A DNA stretch of 8,972 nt, from assembly GCA_033764265.1 (NCBI GenBank), contig JANRJB010000258.1:1-8972 (forward strand). Direction: 5' to 3'. The notes below the pieces were generated by a model that saw only the letters and a list, made by a program, of their open reading frames with translations, did not search any database and had not been told where the DNA came from. Of the stretch, positions 5,706-8,972 are shown one piece after another; within the stretch, counting starts at the first letter, position 1, and each line of letters starts with the position of its first letter. The translations under genes were made by a program, and so were the position numbers. The DNA is from VGEM01 sp033764265. GTDB taxonomy: Bacteria > Pseudomonadota > Alphaproteobacteria > Rhodospirillales > Rhodospirillaceae.

Positions 5706-6536
5706 TTAGGCGTCCTGCTTGGGCCCGGCATCCGGGATCGGCGGCGCAGGCGACGGCGCGACGGCGCCATCGGGTTTGCGAACGCGGATGATCAGTTGCC
5801 CGGGCACGCGCAGGTCGATGAATTCCAGGTCGCGGAGCAGGATTTTGTGGTCGCGCTCCAACGCCGCCAGCCGGTCCAGGGCCGGGGCGATGTCGCCCTC
5901 GGGCAGGCGCACGGCAGCGGCCGTTTCCAGAGAGTCGAACAGCACGTTCCAGCGCCGTTCCCCGACATAGACCGCGCCGCGCAAGCGGCCGGCGAGGTTC
6001 GGCCGGCCGGCGATACTGTCCATCAACCGCGACGCCGCCCGCGGTGCGCCCGCGCCGACGATCAGCGGCAGGTCGCCGTACTGGCCTGTGACATCGACGA
6101 TGGCGTTGCCTTCGGCGTCGACCAGCGTGTAGCGCTGGCCGCGCTGCCACAACGCGAATGCCGTCTTTTCCTGGATCACCACATGTACGGTCTGGGGCAG
6201 TTTGCGCTCGACCTGGGCCGACTTGACCCACGGCAGCGCCTCGATGGCTTCGCGCGTCTGCTCCACGTCGATTGCCAGGATCGGCGCGCCGCGTTCGTGA
6301 TCGACGGCGGCGAGGATGTCTTGCGGACGCGACTGCACGCGGCCCTGCACCGTCAGGTTTTCGAGCCGCAGGCCGGCGGCGGCGCTGGCATCGAGCACCG
6401 CGTCGCCTGCCCGAGCGACGCCGGTCGTCAGGCCCGGCTCGATCGCGGGCATCGAAAACAGTCCAAAGCGAACTGCCGCCGCCACCGCCACGACGACAAC
6501 GACCAACGCCGCGACGGAAAGCGCTAGTCGCCGCAT
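5706..6536 (-). CDS. ftsQ: Cell division protein FtsQ
   Basis: FtsQ is a single-pass inner-membrane protein of the divisome that links with FtsB and FtsL. The 276-residue product has only four residues before a transmembrane helix (about 4-23), then a periplasmic POTRA domain (about 55-125, including L-P-W-V-K-S-A-Q-V-E-R at 101-111). A beta domain follows with R-R-W-N-V-L-F at 194-200 and I-D-L-R-V-P-G-Q-L-I-I-R at 240-251. A Pro/Ala-rich tail of about 20 residues ends the protein. The ATG lies within the last codons of ddl (13-nt overlap), with GGAG 8 nt upstream, so translation is probably coupled to ddl. I found no ATG, GTG or TTG further upstream in frame, which makes the very short cytoplasmic tail likely real. 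Confidence 0.93.
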   Translation of the reverse strand: MRRLALSVAALVVVVVAVAAAVRFGLFSMPAIEPGLTTGVARAGDAVLDASAAAGLRLENLTVQGRVQSRPQDILAAVDHERGAPILAIDVEQTREAIEALPWVKSAQVERKLPQTVHVVIQEKTAFALWQRGQRYTLVDAEGNAIVDVTGQYGDLPLIVGAGAPRAASRLMDSIAGRPNLAGRLRGAVYVGERRWNVLFDSLETAAAVRLPEGDIAPALDRLAALERDHKILLRDLEFIDLRVPGQLIIRVRKPDGAVAPSPAPPIPDAGPKQDA

Positions 6537-7441
6537 CGCGCGTTCTCCACCATCCAGCCCACCAGGTCGCCGAAACTCATGCCGATGTGGGCGGCCTGCT
6601 CTGGAACCAGCGACGTGGGCGTCAGACCGGGCTGGGTGTTGACCTCCAGCATGTAAAATTCCTGCCCGTCATAGCGCAGATCGGCGCGCGACACGCCGCG
6701 GCAGCCCAGCGCCGCGTGCGCGGCCAGCGACAGGTCCATCGCCCGGCCGTAAGCCGCCGGATCGAGTTGCGCTGGCAACACATGGCGTGAGCCGCCGGGC
6801 GCGTACTTGGCCTCGTAGTCGTAGAACGCGCGATCGGTAGTGATCTCGGTCACCGCCAGCGCCCGGTCGCCCAGCACCGCGACGGTGACTTCGCGACCGG
6901 GGATGTACTGCTCGACCATGATCGGGCCGTCGGTCGGAATGCCAAGATCGTCCAGCGGCGGACGGTTGTCGCCCGGATGAACGAACTTCACGCCGACGCT
7001 GGACCCTTCGTTGATCGGCTTGATGACGTAGGGCGGAGGCAGCACGTCGCCGGCCTCGGCCTCGGCGCGGGTGACGACCTTGTCGGCTGCGACGGGAATG
7101 CCGGCCGCGGCGAACACGCGCTTGGCCATCGGCTTATCCATCGCCAGCGCCGACGCCAGCCGGCCCGAATTGGTGTAGGGCAGCCCCAGCATGTCGAGCA
7201 GGCCCTGAATGCAGCCGTCTTCGCCGTAGCGGCCGTGCAGGGCGTTGAAGACCACGTCGGGGCGGCTGGCCTTCAGCAGCGTCAGCAGCGCCGAGAGATC
7301 GCGCGTCACGTCGATCAGTGTGACGTCGGCGCCTGACTCCTTGAGGGCGCGCGCGGCAGCCTTGCCCGACACCAGCGAGACCTCGCGTTCGCTCGAGAAG
7401 CCGCCGTAAAGCACAGCGATGCGTTGCGCGCGTCGGCTCAT
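6524..7441 (-). CDS. ddl: D-alanine--D-alanine ligase
   Basis: This ATP-grasp enzyme joins two D-Ala residues in the cytoplasm to give the dipeptide added by MurF to peptidoglycan precursors. In the 305-residue product I see the N-terminal S-S-E-R-E-V-S-L with substrate-binding Glu20 and N-A-L-H-G-R-Y-G-E-D-G at 67-76. The ATP-grasp strand V-I-K-P-I-N-E-G-S-S-V-G-V is at 139-151, and the lid region with Y-D-Y-E-A-K-Y at 207-213. The catalytic and metal-binding residues Arg252, Asp254, Glu266 and Asn268 sit in S-R-A-D and L-E-V-N-T-Q-P-G. The length matches DdlB-type enzymes. The ATG at 7441 overlaps the murB stop (ATGA). The frame continues to 7507, but that extension only re-reads murB and is rejected. 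Position in the dcw cluster supports ddlB as the orthologue. Confidence 0.97.
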   Translation of the reverse strand: MSRRAQRIAVLYGGFSSEREVSLVSGKAAARALKESGADVTLIDVTRDLSALLTLLKASRPDVVFNALHGRYGEDGCIQGLLDMLGLPYTNSGRLASALAMDKPMAKRVFAAAGIPVAADKVVTRAEAEAGDVLPPPYVIKPINEGSSVGVKFVHPGDNRPPLDDLGIPTDGPIMVEQYIPGREVTVAVLGDRALAVTEITTDRAFYDYEAKYAPGGSRHVLPAQLDPAAYGRAMDLSLAAHAALGCRGVSRADLRYDGQEFYMLEVNTQPGLTPTSLVPEQAAHIGMSFGDLVGWMVENARCGD

Positions 7442-8394
7442 GGCGCGCCCCCGGCGGACAACGCGCGCGGATCGTCGGCGCGGACGCCGATACGGCGGAT
7501 CTCCCACTCAAGGCGGATTCCGGCGGTTTCCTTGACGCGGCGGCGCACGTCCTCACCGAGGTCTTCCAACTCAGCCGCCGTCGCCGCGCCGGTGTTGATC
7601 AGAAAATTGCAATGCTTCTCCGAGACCTGAGCACCGCCGCGCACAAGCCCGCGGCACCCGGCGCGATCGATCAGCTCCCACGCCTTGGCTTCGGCCGGAT
7701 TGGCGAAGGTGGACCCGCCGGTGCGGCTTTGCGTCGGCTGGCTTTGGTCGCGCTCGTCGCGGATTTCCCGGATACGACGGGTGATCGCCTCGGGGTCGCC
7801 CGCCACGCCGCGCACCTCGGCGCCCAGGAACACCCAATCCTCGGGCACGCTGCAGTGTCGGTAGCTGAAACCCAGGTCGGCCAGCGACAGCTTGTGGACC
7901 TGGCCGCGCGGATCAAGCGCCGTGGCCGAGACGCAGATGTTCTGCATCTCGCGACCGTAGGCGCCGGCGTTCATGCGTAGCGCGCCGCCGATCGTACCGG
8001 GAATCCCGGTCAGGAATTCCAGCCCGGCGATGGCGTGATCGCGCGCCGCTGTCGCGACGTTGGCGTCGATGGCCGCGGCACCGCAGCGCAGGCCGAGGCC
8101 GTCGGCCTCGATGGTGTTGAACGCCTTGCCGAGGCGGATGGTCACGCCCGGCACGCCGCCGTCGCGCACCAGTATGTTGGAGCCGAGACCGATGATGGTC
8201 ACGGGCACGTCGGCCGGCCGTAGACGCAGGAATTGCGCCAGATCGGCAACATCGGCCGGCGTGTACAGAACTTCGGCCGGCCCGCCGACGCGGAACCACG
8301 TCATGCGGCCCAAGTTGGCCAACGGCTGATAGCCGCCGCGCACCGCTGGCAGGCGCGCGATCAGCCCCGGCGATGTGGCTGTGGCGGCCATCAT
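7438..8394 (-). CDS. murB: UDP-N-acetylenolpyruvoylglucosamine reductase MurB
   Basis: MurB is the cytoplasmic flavoenzyme that uses NADPH to reduce enolpyruvyl-UDP-GlcNAc to UDP-MurNAc. The 318-residue product has an FAD-binding PCMH domain with T-W-F-R-V-G-G-P-A at 32-40, G-L-G-S-N-I-L-V-R at 69-77, and G-I-P-G-T-I-G-G at 130-137 followed by N-A-G-A-Y-G-R. Y-R at 178-179 and the catalytic Ser228 in G-G-S-T-F-A-N-P follow, then Glu298 in L-E-W-E-I-R-R-I-G. The frame is open to 8700, but residues before the ATG pair at 8394/8391 re-read murC and match nothing in the family. The ATG at 8394 overlaps the murC stop as ATGA and has GGAAG six nt upstream. The adjacent ATG at 8391 is an equally plausible start. 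The gene ends in an ATGA overlap with ddl. Confidence 0.97.
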   Translation of the reverse strand: MMAATATSPGLIARLPAVRGGYQPLANLGRMTWFRVGGPAEVLYTPADVADLAQFLRLRPADVPVTIIGLGSNILVRDGGVPGVTIRLGKAFNTIEADGLGLRCGAAAIDANVATAARDHAIAGLEFLTGIPGTIGGALRMNAGAYGREMQNICVSATALDPRGQVHKLSLADLGFSYRHCSVPEDWVFLGAEVRGVAGDPEAITRRIREIRDERDQSQPTQSRTGGSTFANPAEAKAWELIDRAGCRGLVRGGAQVSEKHCNFLINTGAATAAELEDLGEDVRRRVKETAGIRLEWEIRRIGVRADDPRALSAGGAP

Positions 8395-8972
8395 GCGGCG
8401 CTTCCGGACTTGCGAACCGAGGTGCCGGCCTTGCGGATCGCCGCCAGTTCGGCCGGCAGGGCCGCGGCCCATGCGGTGATGTTGCCGGCCCCCAGGCAAA
8501 CCACCATGTCGCCCGGCTGCGCGATATCGTCGATCACCGCGGCCAGATGCTTGGGCGACAACAGCGCCGTCACGTTGGGGTGGCCGTGGGTGTGAAGCCC
8601 GTTGATGAGCGCATCGCGGCTGATGCCCTCGATCGGCGCCTCGCCGGCCGGATACACGTCGGCGACGATGACGTGGTCGGCATCGTTGAAACAGGTGCAA
8701 AAGCCCTCGAACAGGGATTGCAAGCGCGAGTAGCGATGGGGTTGCACCACGGCGATGACGCGGCCCTTGCCGGCGGTGCGCGCAGCCTTCAGGACCGCGG
8801 CGATTTCCACCGGGTGGTGGCCGTAGTCGTCGACCACGACGATGCCGTCGACCTCGCCGACGATGGTGAAGCGCCGCTTGACGCCCTTGAAGCGCGCCAG
8901 ACCTTCGCGGATCACGTCGTCGGCGATGCCCATGTCGGCGGCCACCGACACCGCGGCCAGGGCGTTCAGCAC
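8391..8972 (-). CDS. murC: UDP-N-acetylmuramate--L-alanine ligase MurC, C-terminal part
   Basis: The frame is open at the window edge, so the N-terminal and most of the central ATPase domain lie outside. The 193 visible residues begin at the end of the central domain (V-L-N-A-L-A-A) and cover the whole C-terminal Mur-ligase domain: G-V-K-R-R-F, D-D-Y-G-H-H-P-V-E-I, Q-P-H-R-Y-S-R and a final G-A-G-N-I-T. These are MurC-specific forms of the Mur ligase motifs. MurC adds L-Ala to UDP-MurNAc using ATP in the cytoplasm, the first amino-acid step of the stem peptide. The stop is in an ATGA overlap with murB, which makes its own substrate. The first visible codon is GTG but is internal, not a start. 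Confidence 0.96.
   Translation of the reverse strand: MLNALAAVSVAADMGIADDVIREGLARFKGVKRRFTIVGEVDGIVVVDDYGHHPVEIAAVLKAARTAGKGRVIAVVQPHRYSRLQSLFEGFCTCFNDADHVIVADVYPAGEAPIEGISRDALINGLHTHGHPNVTALLSPKHLAAVIDDIAQPGDMVVCLGAGNITAWAAALPAELAAIRKAGTSVRKSGSAA

Noticed and set aside
5690..5770. Longer ftsA start 27 codons upstream
   Set aside because: The added residues are an Arg/Pro-rich re-reading of the ftsQ 3' end. The ATG at 5689 has a good ribosome site and gives the usual FtsA length.
7442..7507. Longer ddl start 22 codons upstream
   Set aside because: The added Arg-rich residues re-read murB, and the ATGA overlap at 7438-7441 fits the compact operon.
8395..8700. Upstream extension of the murB frame (about 100 residues)
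   Set aside because: It overlaps murC, is Arg-rich and matches no MurB domain. The ATGA junction at 8391-8394 with a ribosome site gives a normal-length MurB.

Overview
The window is a GC-rich chromosomal segment with all of its genes on the minus strand. It carries the 3' half of a division and cell-wall (dcw) cluster followed by an envelope-biogenesis block. In transcription order (high to low coordinates) the genes are murC (3' part only), murB, ddl, ftsQ, ftsA, ftsZ, lpxC, bamD and recN (first 17 codons only). From established knowledge, the order ftsQ-ftsA-ftsZ-lpxC-bamD-recN is typical of Alphaproteobacteria. The FtsZ core, its long Ala/Pro/Glu-rich linker, the BamD sequence and the overall base composition fit that class. 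I cannot fix the genus from sequence alone.

Region 4403-8972 is a tightly packed operon. murC/murB and murB/ddl each overlap by an ATGA tetranucleotide, ddl/ftsQ overlap by 13 nt, and ftsQ/ftsA are 16 nt apart. MurC and MurB make UDP-MurNAc-L-Ala, Ddl supplies D-Ala-D-Ala, FtsQ is a bitopic divisome protein, and FtsA tethers FtsZ to the membrane. A 126-nt spacer with an 18-bp perfect palindrome separates ftsA from ftsZ. ftsZ (2489-4276) is followed by a clear intrinsic terminator (2436-2466) that closes the dcw unit.

Region 2213-2435 is a comparatively AT-rich leader that should hold the promoter of lpxC (committed step of lipid A synthesis). Downstream of lpxC, positions 1022-1190 hold two adjacent long imperfect palindromes bounded by CTAG. 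They have related architecture, a 3-nt bulge at the same place, and seven compensated base-pair differences. I read them as two members of one non-coding hairpin or miniature-transposon family. A good sigma70-type promoter (978-1005) lies just beyond them and should drive bamD (outer-membrane beta-barrel assembly lipoprotein), and possibly recN (DNA-repair ATPase) as well.

I see no undescribed multi-gene system here: the genes are core housekeeping genes. The non-coding hairpin pair at 1022-1190 is the most unusual content. No tRNA, rRNA, CRISPR array, complete insertion sequence or attachment site is visible.
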